Source of the DNA: Rubrivivax rivuli
GTDB taxonomy: Bacteria > Pseudomonadota > Gammaproteobacteria > Burkholderiales > Burkholderiaceae_C
DNA: 64,000 nucleotides
Assembly: GCF_004016505.1 (NCBI RefSeq)
Contig: NZ_SACR01000005.1
Span: 248,001-312,000 of the forward strand
Direction of reading: 5' to 3'
In this document: one piece after another, positions 53,101 to 60,752 of the stretch
Layout of the letters: the number at the start of each line of letters is the position of its first letter
How positions within the stretch are numbered: the stretch's first letter is position 1
Made by a program: the position numbers and the translations under genes
Notes under the pieces: model-generated
Told to the model about the DNA's origin: nothing
Databases searched by the model: none
What the model saw: the letters and a program-made list of their open reading frames with translations, nothing else

Positions 53101-54345
53101 GTGGTTGGCGCTGGCGGCGTTGAGCTGGCCGCTGTGGGCTTCCAGTGGTGTGCTGCTGTCCACGCCACGGAAGACCATGAGGCCGCCCGCGCCACGGCCA
53201 TTGCGGTCGAAGCGCCAGCTGTAGCTGCTGGCCTCCGAAGCCCCCGCCACCTTGTAGTAGACCGTGGTGCCGAAGCTGCTGGTGTTGTCGCGCGTCAGCA
53301 CCACCGTCCAGCCGGCGGGCACGCTCCTGACCTGGGTGTCCAGCGGCAGGTCGCTGGTGCGCTGCGACACCCAGGCGATCATCAGGTCGCCCGCGGCCAC
53401 GCTGCCCGGGCGCGTGAGCGTGAGGATGTCGCTCGTGGCGCTGCCGTTGATGCTGCTGGCGCTGCCGATGTGCACGATGCCGGCGCTGCAGGCTGCGGGC
53501 ATGGCATAGCTGCTGTTGTTGGTGACGCAGGCCGTGCCGCAGGTGGCGCCGCAGCACACGCTTTGCACCACGCTTTCGTAGCCCAGCGTGATGGCTGCCG
53601 AGTTGGTGCTGCGCACGCAGGCCGCTGCCTCCGCCGTGCCGCCCAGCGCGATGCTGCCGCTGGTGCTGGTGACGGCCCCTTGCACGCTGCTGCCGTAGCC
53701 CAGGCTCAGGTTGCCGGCGGCGCCGTTGACGCGGCCGCCCAGCACCACCGCGTCGGCCGCGGTCACGCTGCCGGCGGTGGTGATGTCGCCGGTGACCTGT
53801 GTCTGGTAGGCCAGCGACACCGCCCCGGTGTTGCTGGTGATGGACCCGTTGATGGTGACTTCGGTGCCGGTGCTCACCTGCCCGGCCACGGTGCGCAAGG
53901 AGCCGTTGATCACCGTGCGGTAGGCCAGGGTGATGTCGCCGGTGAGCGCGGTGAGCGAGCCGGTGATCTGCACCTCGGTCGCATCGGTGCCGTTGAAGGC
54001 GTTGGCGATGGCATGGGCCTTGATCTGCGCCTGGTAGCCCAGCGTCACCGTGCCGTTGACGACCACCAGCAGGTCGTTGGCCGTGCCGCCGACGTTGATC
54101 TGCGCGTTGCTGGTGCTGAGGTTGCCGTTGATGGTGATGCGCGCCGGCCTGGTGCCGCCGATCGTGACGGTGTCGCCGAAGCCCAGGGCCAGGTTGCCGC
54201 TGCAGGTGTAGTTGCTGCCGCTGGCCGTGCAACCCGGGGGCAGCGCCCCGGGAAAGCTGTAGTTCGCGGCCAGCACCGGCCCCGAGGCCAGCATCAGCAA
54301 GCCCGCCAGACCCCGCAGCCAGCCGGCGCGCAACCCGTGTTTCAT
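50146..54345 (-). CDS. mshQ: Giant MshQ-like pilus-associated protein (DUF6701), putative tip adhesin
   Basis: The 1399-residue exported protein has a signal peptide (GPVLAANYS). Residues about 30-270 form a repetitive beta-helix-like region with recurring LGY/NGS units (TVTLGYQAQ, DITLAYRTVINGS, NLSLGYGSS, AITLGYESV). A globular region around residues 310-470 begins AGDLMIAWVSQRTSDLP and AGGLMVFRGVDSS. A LamG-like stretch around 540-680 follows. A long Ser/Thr-rich MshQ/DUF6701 part ends the protein (PARFALSNIRQTASP, GLACSPASAFSYLGENF, EHLVYRQENP). Several CC pairs are present. By family and position it is a minor surface component or adhesin of the MSHA pilus. Confidence 0.85.
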   Translation of the reverse strand: MKHGLRAGWLRGLAGLLMLASGPVLAANYSFPGALPPGCTASGSNYTCSGNLALGFGDTVTIGGTRPARITINGNLSTSNAQINVGGTANDLLVVVNGTVTLGYQAQIKAHAIANAFNGTDATEVQITGSLTALTGDITLAYRTVINGSLRTVAGQVSTGTEVTINGSITSNTGAVSLAYQTQVTGDITTAGSVTAADAVVLGGRVNGAAGNLSLGYGSSVQGAVTSTSGSIALGGTAEAAACVRSTNSAAITLGYESVVQSVCCGATCGTACVTNNSSYAMPAACSAGIVHIGSASSINGSATSDILTLTRPGSVAAGDLMIAWVSQRTSDLPLDTQVRSVPAGWTVVLTRDNTSSFGTTVYYKVAGASEASSYSWRFDRNGRGAGGLMVFRGVDSSTPLEAHSGQLNAASANHATPSLTTTSANAMLVALFAVPSGEIPIATPSGLSPAPGGQSGGGTDGISVGMAFGLQASAGSTGSKTSSGNVSLQSVGVLLALKPAPASVPVTLPLYLRATGVPDSSLSGTAPTATTLANHDAGRDNFAGLLLSKGGIGAAETDTTKYQRWLSATGGITLNSALELRLWTAMKDFNTAKGGRLNAYLRSCSSTGTDCQSFASSSISVSPWAGGSSTWVQRTLNFGTPNTTLASDRRLELKIVVDSNSEDDMWLAYDSTGQASVLGPPVAPAVHHYQVVLPASSVSCAASTVTVTACADASSPCTNAATGLAGQTATLATSAGTLASTALSFNSAGVASTTLSHPGASNGASVSVTLSAESTAASNPRQCCPDGASCSNANSCATTFSTAGFLFAATAGGASTTLPAQTAGTASATYFLRAVRTGTSTQACEAALTGAQSVDWGYECLNPGTCATSNLLQVNGGTATTVARNNSGSSSSRTAVAMTFDSAGNAPFTFTHADVGQLRLHASRAVGGATLSGSSNSLVVKPARFALSNIRQTASPNTANPGASNASGARFIAAGEAFSATVTAQTSAGATAPSFGRESPAEGVTLSATLVQPGGGTPGTLSNATVAGASFSSGVATATTLAYSEVGIVTLTPAVADGDYLGAGAVSGTASGNVGRFVPARFAVSGGGVTHRSGLACSPASAFSYLGENFRLAATLTAQNSSGGTTTNYTGSYAKFDATSASAWNLAGVSGSTAFNTGNGRLALGTASGTWTAGVLTATLTAQVTRASSPDGPHAARFGIAPSDSDGVATAGLDLATTSPFSSNDRAELATVALRHGRLRLSSHIGPADRVLALPLAAQHWDGSAWAPNTLDSCTAVPVAALSFGGLSGTLTTADTAAAGGASSVTLNQGRGQLRLAAPTGGRRGSYSVAISLGSSATDASCLQPWAPGSGDSASAGAQLAHLRGAWCGSATDKDPAARASFGRASGAEHLVYRQENP

Positions 54346-54773
54346 CGCACCAGGCGCCAGCTGAGCTGGCGTTCCACGTAGCCGGCCGGGGGCGTGGCCG
54401 TGGTCGGGCAGTTGCCGGCCGTCGGCGCGTTGCAGGCGTTGGCCACCATGTCGTAGAAGCTCAGGGCGGTGGCGCCGTCGCTGGCCGTGCTGAGCGTGCA
54501 GCGCACGGTGACGGTGAGGCCGCCCAGCCCCGCCGGCACGAAGCTGGTGGTGGCCGGGCAGGCTGGCGCCGCGGCCGGCGGTGCCGGGTTGCGCAGCACC
54601 TGGAAGGCGGCCCACTCCAGGCCGGCGCGTGCCGCCTGCAGCGCGCGCGCGGCGTCCAGCTCGCCGGCCGAGCCCAGGTGCTGGCGCTGGCTCATCGTGG
54701 CCAGGGCCGCGCCCAGCGCCGTCAGCACCACGAGGATGAAGACCACCGAGACGAGCGTGAAGCCGCGAGCCAT
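54342..54773 (-). CDS. mshP: MshP-like minor pilin
   Basis: The 143-residue protein has a prepilin-like N-terminus MARG-FTLVSVVFILVVLTALG. Unlike the other pilins it has Ser instead of Glu at position +5 of the mature protein, as in GspK/PilX-type minor pilins placed at the tip. It overlaps the mshQ start by 4 nt. Confidence 0.82.
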   Translation of the reverse strand: MARGFTLVSVVFILVVLTALGAALATMSQRQHLGSAGELDAARALQAARAGLEWAAFQVLRNPAPPAAAPACPATTSFVPAGLGGLTVTVRCTLSTASDGATALSFYDMVANACNAPTAGNCPTTATPPAGYVERQLSWRLVR

Positions 54774-54782
54774 GGCGTGCCC

Positions 54783-55655
54783 TCAGGGCAGGTTCGAGAC
54801 GTGCACCGCGTGGTGCAGCGTCACGGTTTCGCTACCCGCCGAAGTGAGGGTAGACAGTGCCAGGCGCAGGCTGACCAGCGCCGCGCGGGCGGCCACCACC
54901 GTGCCGTCGTGGCTGAATTGGCAGGCACTCACGCCAGTGGCCAGCACCGCGCTGCTGCCACCGCTGGGCGGCAGCGGCTGGCTGGCCTGGAAGCCGTAGC
55001 CCTGGTGGCGCACGAGGCGGCCGCTGCCGAGGTCGCAGCGGTAGCTCACGGGGCTGTCCACCGCGTACACGCGGTAGGGCGGCGCGAAGTTGCCCACGGG
55101 CAGCCCGGCCAGCGAGCTGATCGTCACGGTGCTGGCCGCACCGGCGGCATTGGTGGCCAGTCGGCGGTTGGCACCGGCCTGCGTCAGCGCGCTGTCGTTG
55201 GTGGCATAGGCATCGGCGCCGTCCACCCCGGGCCCGAGGTTGTAGAAGACGAGCTGCTGTGCCGCGTTCATCTGCAAGGGCGGGCCCACGATGCCGAAGC
55301 TGGTGTCCACCTCGCCGAAGCTCAGCGCGCCGCTGCCCTCGGTGGCGTAGCGCGCGGCAGCGGTGGTGGGGATGAGCTCCAGCGTCTGCCCGTCGGCCGA
55401 GACGCGCACGCTGTTGGGCAGCGCGCCGCGCAGGTCGCGGCCGATGCGGCGCAGCGCGAGGTCGGCGTTGTCCACGAGCTCGCCGCGCGCCTTCACGGCC
55501 AGGTAGGCCCGCACCGGCGGCACGATGAACTGCGCCACCACCGCGGCCAGCCCGCCGGTGAGCGCGATGACCATCACCGCCTCGATGAGCGTGAAGCCGC
55601 TGCAGCGCCGCAGGCTGCGCGGGCGCAGGGCGTCAAAGCGAGGCGTTCGGCGCAT
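54783..55655 (-). CDS. mshO: MshO-like minor pilin
   Basis: The 290-residue pilin-like protein has a basic leader of 19 residues and cleavage motif CSG-FTLIEAVMVIALTGGLAA with Glu+5, then a PilW/GspJ-like large globular domain (GRDLRGALPNSVRVSADGQT). Its start lies 23 nt inside the mshD gene end, so translation is coupled. Confidence 0.83.
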   Translation of the reverse strand: MRRTPRFDALRPRSLRRCSGFTLIEAVMVIALTGGLAAVVAQFIVPPVRAYLAVKARGELVDNADLALRRIGRDLRGALPNSVRVSADGQTLELIPTTAAARYATEGSGALSFGEVDTSFGIVGPPLQMNAAQQLVFYNLGPGVDGADAYATNDSALTQAGANRRLATNAAGAASTVTISSLAGLPVGNFAPPYRVYAVDSPVSYRCDLGSGRLVRHQGYGFQASQPLPPSGGSSAVLATGVSACQFSHDGTVVAARAALVSLRLALSTLTSAGSETVTLHHAVHVSNLP

Positions 55656-56247
55656 GGCGTGTCCGGTAGCCGTCGAGCACCACGCTCACGCCGCCCGGCG
55701 CGTTCACGGTGACGGTGATGCGCAGCGCGTCGCCGCTGCCGCTGGTGATGTCGTTCAGCGCCGCCGCCGCCACGCTGACATTGGCGCTGTAGCCCGCCAG
55801 CCCTGCTACGGCGCTGCCGCTGATGTCGGTGATGCCGTTCATCGCCAGGCCGTTGTAGTCGTTGACGTTGTCGAAGCTGGGCACGCCGGTGCGGCTTTCG
55901 CCCGCCTCGGGGCCGATGGCGTCGGCGGCGCCCGCGCAGCCGCTGGCGCTGCTGGTGGTGCTGACGTTGGCGTCGTCGCCGTCGCACCAGGTGTAGGGCA
56001 TCAGCGTCACCTCTTCCAGCAGCGATTCCGCGATGGCCAGCGCCTGGCGGCGCAGCAGGGGGTCGGCACTGCTGGCGCTGCTTTGCATGAAGACGCGCAG
56101 CAGCCCGGCCAGCGCCGCGCTGACCACCACGATGAACATCAGCAGCTCGATGAGCGTGAGCCCGCGCGTGCGCGCCCGTACCGCGGCGCGTTCGGCGCAG
56201 CGGGCAGCCTGGACAGCAGCGGTGTTCAGCGGGGGTGGTGTGAGCAT
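55633..56247 (-). CDS. mshD: MshD-like minor pilin
   Basis: The 204-residue protein has an unusually long leader (about 29 residues) before the class III signal TRG-LTLIELLMFIVVVSAAL (Glu+5), then a PilV/MshD-type domain (ALAIAESLLEEVTLMPYTWC). A GTG at 56256 is an alternative start. A hairpin lies between this gene and mshC. Confidence 0.82.
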   Translation of the reverse strand: MLTPPPLNTAAVQAARCAERAAVRARTRGLTLIELLMFIVVVSAALAGLLRVFMQSSASSADPLLRRQALAIAESLLEEVTLMPYTWCDGDDANVSTTSSASGCAGAADAIGPEAGESRTGVPSFDNVNDYNGLAMNGITDISGSAVAGLAGYSANVSVAAAALNDITSGSGDALRITVTVNAPGGVSVVLDGYRTRHAPNASL

Positions 56248-56265
56248 GTCGGCCACAAGACGCCG

Positions 56266-56290
56266 CCGCTCGTGAGAGATGATCGAGCGG
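56266..56290 (-). other. Hairpin between mshC and mshD
   Basis: CCGCTCG-N11-CGAGCGG forms a 7-bp stem in the 82-nt gap. On the minus strand it lies about 40 nt after the mshC stop and about 20 nt before mshD. It could reduce or process the transcript so that the major pilin is made in excess over minor pilins. Confidence 0.45.
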
Positions 56291-56329
56291 CGTGCACGAT
56301 CCTAGGCAGGCCCGGCCCCGGGCAAAGGC

Positions 56330-56782
56330 TCAAGGAGCGGGGCGAAACAGGCCTGTTTCGTGTTCGATCACGAAGCCGCGGCTGCTGCCGCCGTGCGACA
56401 CGGTCACCGGCAGTGCGGCGCCGCTGCTGCTGACGGCGCGGCCGCTGTTGCCGCTGTTGAAGGTGATGCTGCGCGGGCCGCTTTCGGCCAGGCAGGGGCT
56501 GGCCGTGGCCGGGCAGGCCAGGCTGCGCAAGGTGCCGCCGCTGGCGTAGGCGAAGACCACGCCGGTGGTGTTGATCGTGGCCACGATGGGCCGGCGCTGC
56601 TGCAGCGCCAGGCGCTGCATGGCGGCCATCTCGCTGGCCAGTTCATCGCCGTAGGCCTGCAGGCGCCAGGCGCCCAGGTCCAGCAGGCGGGGCAGCGCCA
56701 CCACGGCCAGCGCGCCGACGACCAGGATGACCATCACCAGCTCCACCAGCGTGAAGCCGGCGTGCTGGCGGCGGCCGCCCAT
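56330..56782 (-). CDS. mshC: MshC-like minor pilin
   Basis: The 150-residue pilin has HAG-FTLVELVMVILVVGALAVV with Glu+5, followed by a GspH/FimT-like domain (QRLALQQRRPIVATINTTGV) with one cysteine pair (LACPATASPCL). It starts 8 nt after the mshA stop. Confidence 0.85.
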   Translation of the reverse strand: MGGRRQHAGFTLVELVMVILVVGALAVVALPRLLDLGAWRLQAYGDELASEMAAMQRLALQQRRPIVATINTTGVVFAYASGGTLRSLACPATASPCLAESGPRSITFNSGNSGRAVSSSGAALPVTVSHGGSSRGFVIEHETGLFRPAP

Positions 56783-56790
56783 GGCCGGGC

Positions 56791-57162
56791 TCAGTTGATG
56801 CCGATGATGGTGAAGGGGGCCGAGGCCGAACCCGGGCCGGTGAGCACGCAGGTGGCGTTGTTCTCGGCCGTGACGGCCGCGGCGGCGATGCTGTAGCCGG
56901 CCGGCAGCACGCCGCCTTGCAGCAGGGCTGCGGCGTCGTTGCAGTTGTCCACGGCCGTGCCGTTGGCCGAGTTGGCCTTGCGCGCCGCGTAGTTGGTGGC
57001 CGCCGCCGAGCTCAGCGCGCCGGCCACGCCTTGCGTGGCGGCCGCGTTGGCCTCGGTGTTCAGGTTGTAGAACTTGGGCAGCGCCACGGCCGCCAGCACA
57101 CCGATGATCACGATGACCATCACCAGTTCGATGAGCGTGAAGCCCGCTTGACGTCTTTGCAT
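56791..57162 (-). CDS. mshA: MshA-like major pilin
   Basis: The 123-residue type IVa-like pilin starts MQRRQAG-FTLIELVMVIVIIGVLAAVA with cleavage after Gly and Glu+5. The helix is followed by LPKFYNLNTEANAAATQGVA, a hallmark of MSHA pilins, and one C-terminal disulfide pair (DNCNDA, NATCVL). It is short for MshA. MshB is alternatively possible, but only one such gene is present. GAGGA precedes the ATG at ideal spacing, and a candidate sigma-28 promoter lies 75-101 nt upstream. Confidence 0.87.
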   Translation of the reverse strand: MQRRQAGFTLIELVMVIVIIGVLAAVALPKFYNLNTEANAAATQGVAGALSSAAATNYAARKANSANGTAVDNCNDAAALLQGGVLPAGYSIAAAAVTAENNATCVLTGPGSASAPFTIIGIN

Positions 57163-57202
57163 GGTGTCCTCAAAGGTGGATAGGCAGACAGGGTTGGCGT
57201 GA

Positions 57203-57216
57203 GCCCACTTGTGGGC
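57203..57216 (-). other. Leader hairpin upstream of mshA
   Basis: GCCCAC-TT-GTGGGC forms a perfect 6-bp stem with a 2-nt loop, 41 nt before the mshA ATG and downstream of the candidate promoter. It could stabilise the 5' end of the pilin mRNA. Confidence 0.4.
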
Positions 57217-57236
57217 GCGGAGGTGATTTCAGGTGC

Positions 57237-57263
57237 TTATCGGGCCCCTGACCAGGAACTTGA
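57237..57263 (-). promoter_or_regulatory. Candidate sigma-28 (FliA) promoter of mshA
   Basis: On the minus strand TCAAGTTC-N11-CCCGATAA matches the FliA consensus TAAAGTTT-N11-GCCGATAA at 6 of 8 and 7 of 8 positions with exact spacing. The predicted transcript would start near 57229, leaving a leader of about 67 nt before the pilin ATG. It lies in the only sizeable gap (129 bp) in the msh gene cluster, just after the mshG stop. Confidence 0.55.
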
Positions 57264-57291
57264 GGGGTGCGGCCGCGGCATGGCAAGGAAG

Positions 57292-58530
57292 TCACGCCCC
57301 GGCCCTCGCGGCCTGGCCCAGGTCCCACAGCGGCAGGAAAACGCCCAGCGCCAGCACCAGCACCATGCTGCCGATGACGGCCAGCAGCAGCGGCTCGATG
57401 TGCGCCGACAGGCCCTTGATGGCGTAGTCGGTCTCGCGTTCGTACATCTCGGCCACTTCCAGCAGCAGGGTGTCGAGCGCGCCGGTTTCCTCGCCCACGG
57501 CCACCATCTGCAGCACCACGGGGGTGAAGATGCCGGCCGCGGCGGCGCAGCGCGAGAGCGTCTCGCCGCGTTCGATGCCGTCGCGCATCTGCTCGATGCG
57601 TTCGGCCATGTAGGCGTTGTTGGCGGTCTGCGCCACCACCGTCATCGCACGGCTGATGGGCACGCCGCTGCCGTAGGCGATGGCGAAGCTGCGTGCAAAG
57701 CGCCCCAGCGTGGCCTTCAGCACGATGGAGCCCACCACGGGCAGGCGCAGCTTGAGGCGGTCCCAGCGGTAGCGGCCGGCCGGCGTGGCCAGCACCGCGC
57801 GCACGCCCCACAGCGCCGCCACGGCGGCGGCCAGCAGCAGTTCCCACCAGGCCACGGTGAAGGCCGAGACGCCCAGCAGCACGCGCGTCATCAGCGGCAG
57901 CTCGACCTTGTAGTTCGCGAAGACGCCGGCAAAGGCCGGGATCACGAAGATGTTGACGATGACCATGGCCACCACGATGGCGCCCACCACCATGGTGGGG
58001 TAACGCAGCGCCTGCTTCACGCGGGCGCGCACGTCGAGCTCGAACTCCACGTGCTGGGCCAGGCGCTGGAAGCTCTCGGTCAGGCGGCCGGTCATCTCGC
58101 CCACGCGCACCATCGCGATGAAGAAGTTGTCGAACACCGAAGGGTGGCGGGCCAGTGCGGTGGCCAGCTCGCGGCCCTGGTCGAGGCTGGCGCGCACATC
58201 GGCCAGCAGCGCCACGAGCGCGGGCTTCTGCGTGCTGGCCTGCAGGCCTGCCAGCGCGCGCAGGATGGGCACGCCGGCCTTCTGCAAGGTGTGCATCTGG
58301 CGCGCGAAGAGCAGCACGTCTTCGCCTGTCACCGGCGAACTGCCCAGCACCTGCCACACGCTGCGCGGGGTGGCCGGGCCGGCGCCGGGGGTGTGGCCAG
58401 GGTCGATCTGCACCGGCGTCACGCCGCCGGCCAGCAGCTGGTCGGCCACGGCCGCGGGGCTGTCGGCCTCGATCACGCCGCTGATCTGTTCACCGCGGCG
58501 GTTGCGGCCGCGCCAGGCCCAGGTGCTCAT
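57292..58530 (-). CDS. mshG: MshG inner-membrane platform protein (GspF/PilC family)
   Basis: The 412-residue protein has two GspF domains (about 70-195 and 275-395) with three transmembrane helices and the repeated signatures [19 protein letters not shown] and [19 protein letters not shown]. It organises pilin insertion at the cytoplasmic membrane and contacts the ATPase MshE, whose gene ends 16 nt upstream. Confidence 0.93.
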   Translation of the reverse strand: MSTWAWRGRNRRGEQISGVIEADSPAAVADQLLAGGVTPVQIDPGHTPGAGPATPRSVWQVLGSSPVTGEDVLLFARQMHTLQKAGVPILRALAGLQASTQKPALVALLADVRASLDQGRELATALARHPSVFDNFFIAMVRVGEMTGRLTESFQRLAQHVEFELDVRARVKQALRYPTMVVGAIVVAMVIVNIFVIPAFAGVFANYKVELPLMTRVLLGVSAFTVAWWELLLAAAVAALWGVRAVLATPAGRYRWDRLKLRLPVVGSIVLKATLGRFARSFAIAYGSGVPISRAMTVVAQTANNAYMAERIEQMRDGIERGETLSRCAAAAGIFTPVVLQMVAVGEETGALDTLLLEVAEMYERETDYAIKGLSAHIEPLLLAVIGSMVLVLALGVFLPLWDLGQAARAGA

Positions 58531-58546
58531 GGGCGGATGCCGGCGT

Positions 58547-60295
58547 TCATGCCAGGTCGTTGGCCAGGCGCATGGCCTCGGCCACGTTCACGCGGCCGGT
58601 CTGCACCAGCTGCAGCGCGCGGTGCGCCATCGAGCGCTGGGCCAGCTGCTGGCGCGCCTTCAGCGTGAAGGCGCCGGGGTCGGCCTGCAGGGTGTCGTGC
58701 GCGAGGCCGGCGTCCATCTCCAGCATCTCGTACACGCCCAGCCGGCCGCTGTGGCCGCTGCCGTTGCACTGCGGGCAGCCGCGTCCGCGCATGGGCGGCG
58801 TGGCCAGGGCGGCGGGGCCGCCCACGGCCTCCATCCACGCCGCCTCTTGCGGGCTGGGCGTGTGCGGGGCGGCGCAGTGCTCGCAGTTGGTCCGCACCAG
58901 GCGCTGCGCGATCACCGCCTGCAGCGCGCTGGCCACCATGAAGGGCGGCGCGCCCATGTCGAGCAGGCGGAAGGGTGCGCTCATCGCGTCGCGCGTGTGC
59001 AGCGAGCTCAGCACCATGTGGCCGGTGATGGCCGCGCGCAGGCCGATCTCGGCGGTCTCGGCGTCGCGGATCTCGCCCACCAGGATGACGTCGGGGTCCT
59101 GCCGCAGCGTGGCGCGCAGCACGCGGGCGAAATCGAGCTCGATCTTGTCGTTGACCTGCACCTGCGTCAGGCCGGGCAGGCGGTACTCGATGGGGTCTTC
59201 CACCGTGATGATCTTCTGCTGCTCGGCGTCCAGCTCCGACAGCGCGGCGTACAGCGTGGTGGTCTTGCCCGAGCCCGTGGGCCCGGTGACGAGCACCATG
59301 CCCGAGTGGCGGTTGAGGATCTCGCGGAAGCGCAGCAGCATGTCGCGCGGCATGCCGATTTCATCCAGCCGGCGCATGGCCTCGCCCTGGCCGAGCAGGC
59401 GCATCACCACCGATTCGCCGTAGTGCGTGGGCATGGTGCTGATGCGCACGTCGAGCGTGCGCTCGCGCAGGCGCAGCGAGAAGCGGCCGTCCTGCGGCAG
59501 GCGCTTCTCGGCGATGTCCAGGCCGGCCATCAGCTTCAGGCGCTGCGTCAGCGCCGGGGCGATGCGCTTGTCGGCCTGGGTCTGGGTCTGCAGCAGGCCG
59601 TCCACGCGGCTGCGGATGGCCAGGCCGTTTTCCTGCGGCTCGATGTGCACGTCGGAGGCGCCGGCCTGCAGCGCGTCTTCGAACACGCTCTGCAGCAGGC
59701 GCACCACGGGCGCGCCTTCCTGGCCCACGCTGGCCTGCAGGGTGCCGAAGTCGACGGTGTCGCCGATGTCCTTTTCCAGCGCCTTGGCCAGGCCGGAGAT
59801 CTCTTCGTGGCGGCGGTAGTGCTTGTCCAGCGCCGGCGCGAACTGGCTCTCGGCCACCACGGCCAGCTGCACCTGGCGCTTCAGGCGGCGCGAGATCTCG
59901 TCGTAGGCGAAGAGGTCCAGCGGGTCGACGAAGCCGACCAGCAGCGCTTCGCCGCGTTCTTCCAGCACCACGGCGCGGTGGCGGCGCGCCACGCTCTCGG
60001 GCAGCAGGCGCACCGTCTCGCTCTTCAGCGGGAAGGTCTTGAGGTTGACCATGGCCACGCGCAGCTGGCGGGCCAGGGCGTGGGCAAGCGCCTCTTCGGT
60101 GATGACGCCGGCGTCGATGAGCACGCGCCCCAGGCGCTTGCCGGTGCTGCGCTGCTCGTCCAGGGCCTGCGCGAGCTGGTCTTCGCTGAGCAGCTTCTGC
60201 TGCACCAGCACGTCGCCCAGGCGCAGCTTGTCGCGGCGCTGCGCAGCGTTGGCCGTGGCTTCTGCCGTGAGGTGGGGGGTGGTCGGGGCGTTCAT
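58547..60295 (-). CDS. mshE: MshE pilus extension ATPase with c-di-GMP-binding MshEN domain
   Basis: The 582-residue ATPase starts at ATG 60295. It has the two tandem MshEN motifs at residues 25-48 ([14 protein letters not shown]) and 54-77 ([14 protein letters not shown]), which in Vibrio MshE bind c-di-GMP. Walker [12 protein letters not shown] is at 337-347, followed by [23 protein letters not shown] and a CxxC...CxxC zinc motif. It powers pilus extension. It is the first gene of the cluster and diverges from the bufferin operon. Confidence 0.93.
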   Translation of the reverse strand: MNAPTTPHLTAEATANAAQRRDKLRLGDVLVQQKLLSEDQLAQALDEQRSTGKRLGRVLIDAGVITEEALAHALARQLRVAMVNLKTFPLKSETVRLLPESVARRHRAVVLEERGEALLVGFVDPLDLFAYDEISRRLKRQVQLAVVAESQFAPALDKHYRRHEEISGLAKALEKDIGDTVDFGTLQASVGQEGAPVVRLLQSVFEDALQAGASDVHIEPQENGLAIRSRVDGLLQTQTQADKRIAPALTQRLKLMAGLDIAEKRLPQDGRFSLRLRERTLDVRISTMPTHYGESVVMRLLGQGEAMRRLDEIGMPRDMLLRFREILNRHSGMVLVTGPTGSGKTTTLYAALSELDAEQQKIITVEDPIEYRLPGLTQVQVNDKIELDFARVLRATLRQDPDVILVGEIRDAETAEIGLRAAITGHMVLSSLHTRDAMSAPFRLLDMGAPPFMVASALQAVIAQRLVRTNCEHCAAPHTPSPQEAAWMEAVGGPAALATPPMRGRGCPQCNGSGHSGRLGVYEMLEMDAGLAHDTLQADPGAFTLKARQQLAQRSMAHRALQLVQTGRVNVAEAMRLANDLA

Positions 60296-60376
60296 GGGGG
60301 CGCGCCGGCATGCTGGCAGGCCGCGCGCCTGTGCGGTGCCGCGAAAAGGCGGCCGGGAAGCCGTCATTTCCGCGCT

Positions 60377-60402
60377 GTAATCTCCAGCAGGCCCCCGCCG
60401 AC
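60377..60402 (+). promoter_or_regulatory. Candidate ECF-sigma promoter of the bufferin operon
   Basis: GTAATC-N16-CGAC lies 59 bp upstream of the bufA1 ATG. It resembles the GTAACC-N16-CGAA type described for SigF-controlled operons of this family in Caulobacter. No ECF sigma gene is in the window. The rest of 60296-60460 should also hold the divergent mshE promoter, which I could not place. Confidence 0.4.
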
Positions 60403-60460
60403 CCATGCAGGCCCGCCGGTGTCGGCCGGGCGCTGCCGCCCCCTTTTGGAGATTCACCCC

Positions 60461-60742
60461 ATGAACCAGCGTCTGATCGTCTCGTCTGCCCTTGCTGCGG
60501 CCCTGGCCGCGGCCGGGCCTGCCCTGGCCCACGAAGGCGGCCCCAACCAGGAACGTTGCTACGGCATCGCCAAGGCCGGGCAGAACGACTGCGCCAACCT
60601 CGCGGGCACGCACGGCTGCGCCGGCCTGAGCAAGGTCGACAACGACCCGGGCGAGTGGAAGTACGTGGCCAAGGGCACCTGCAAGAACCTCAAGGGCCTG
60701 ACGGAAGCAGAGGCCAAGGCGAAGTTCAAGGCCAAGAAGTAA
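60461..60742 (+). CDS. bufA1: Bufferin precursor peptide BufA1 (DUF2282), copper-binding RiPP
   Basis: The 93-residue precursor has an unusually long RiPP leader that is a Sec signal peptide ([20 protein letters not shown], cleavage after ALA near residue 23). The core has four conserved cysteines at 33, 44, 53 and 74 in [22 protein letters not shown] and KGTCKN, the DUF2282/bufferin-1 pattern. In known bufferins, cysteines are converted to thiooxazoles or related heterocycles by BufB with BufC, giving a periplasmic copper-sequestering product. A TTTTGGAG Shine-Dalgarno precedes the ATG. It is followed after 10 nt by bufB. Confidence 0.9.
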   Translation: MNQRLIVSSALAAALAAAGPALAHEGGPNQERCYGIAKAGQNDCANLAGTHGCAGLSKVDNDPGEWKYVAKGTCKNLKGLTEAEAKAKFKAKK

Positions 60743-60752
60743 GCCGGCCCGG

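Noticed and set aside
50050..54381. A 1443-codon open frame on the plus strand opposite mshQ
   Set aside because: Low-complexity Ala/Gly/Arg/Gln composition and no domain; the minus-strand product has a signal peptide and family motifs.
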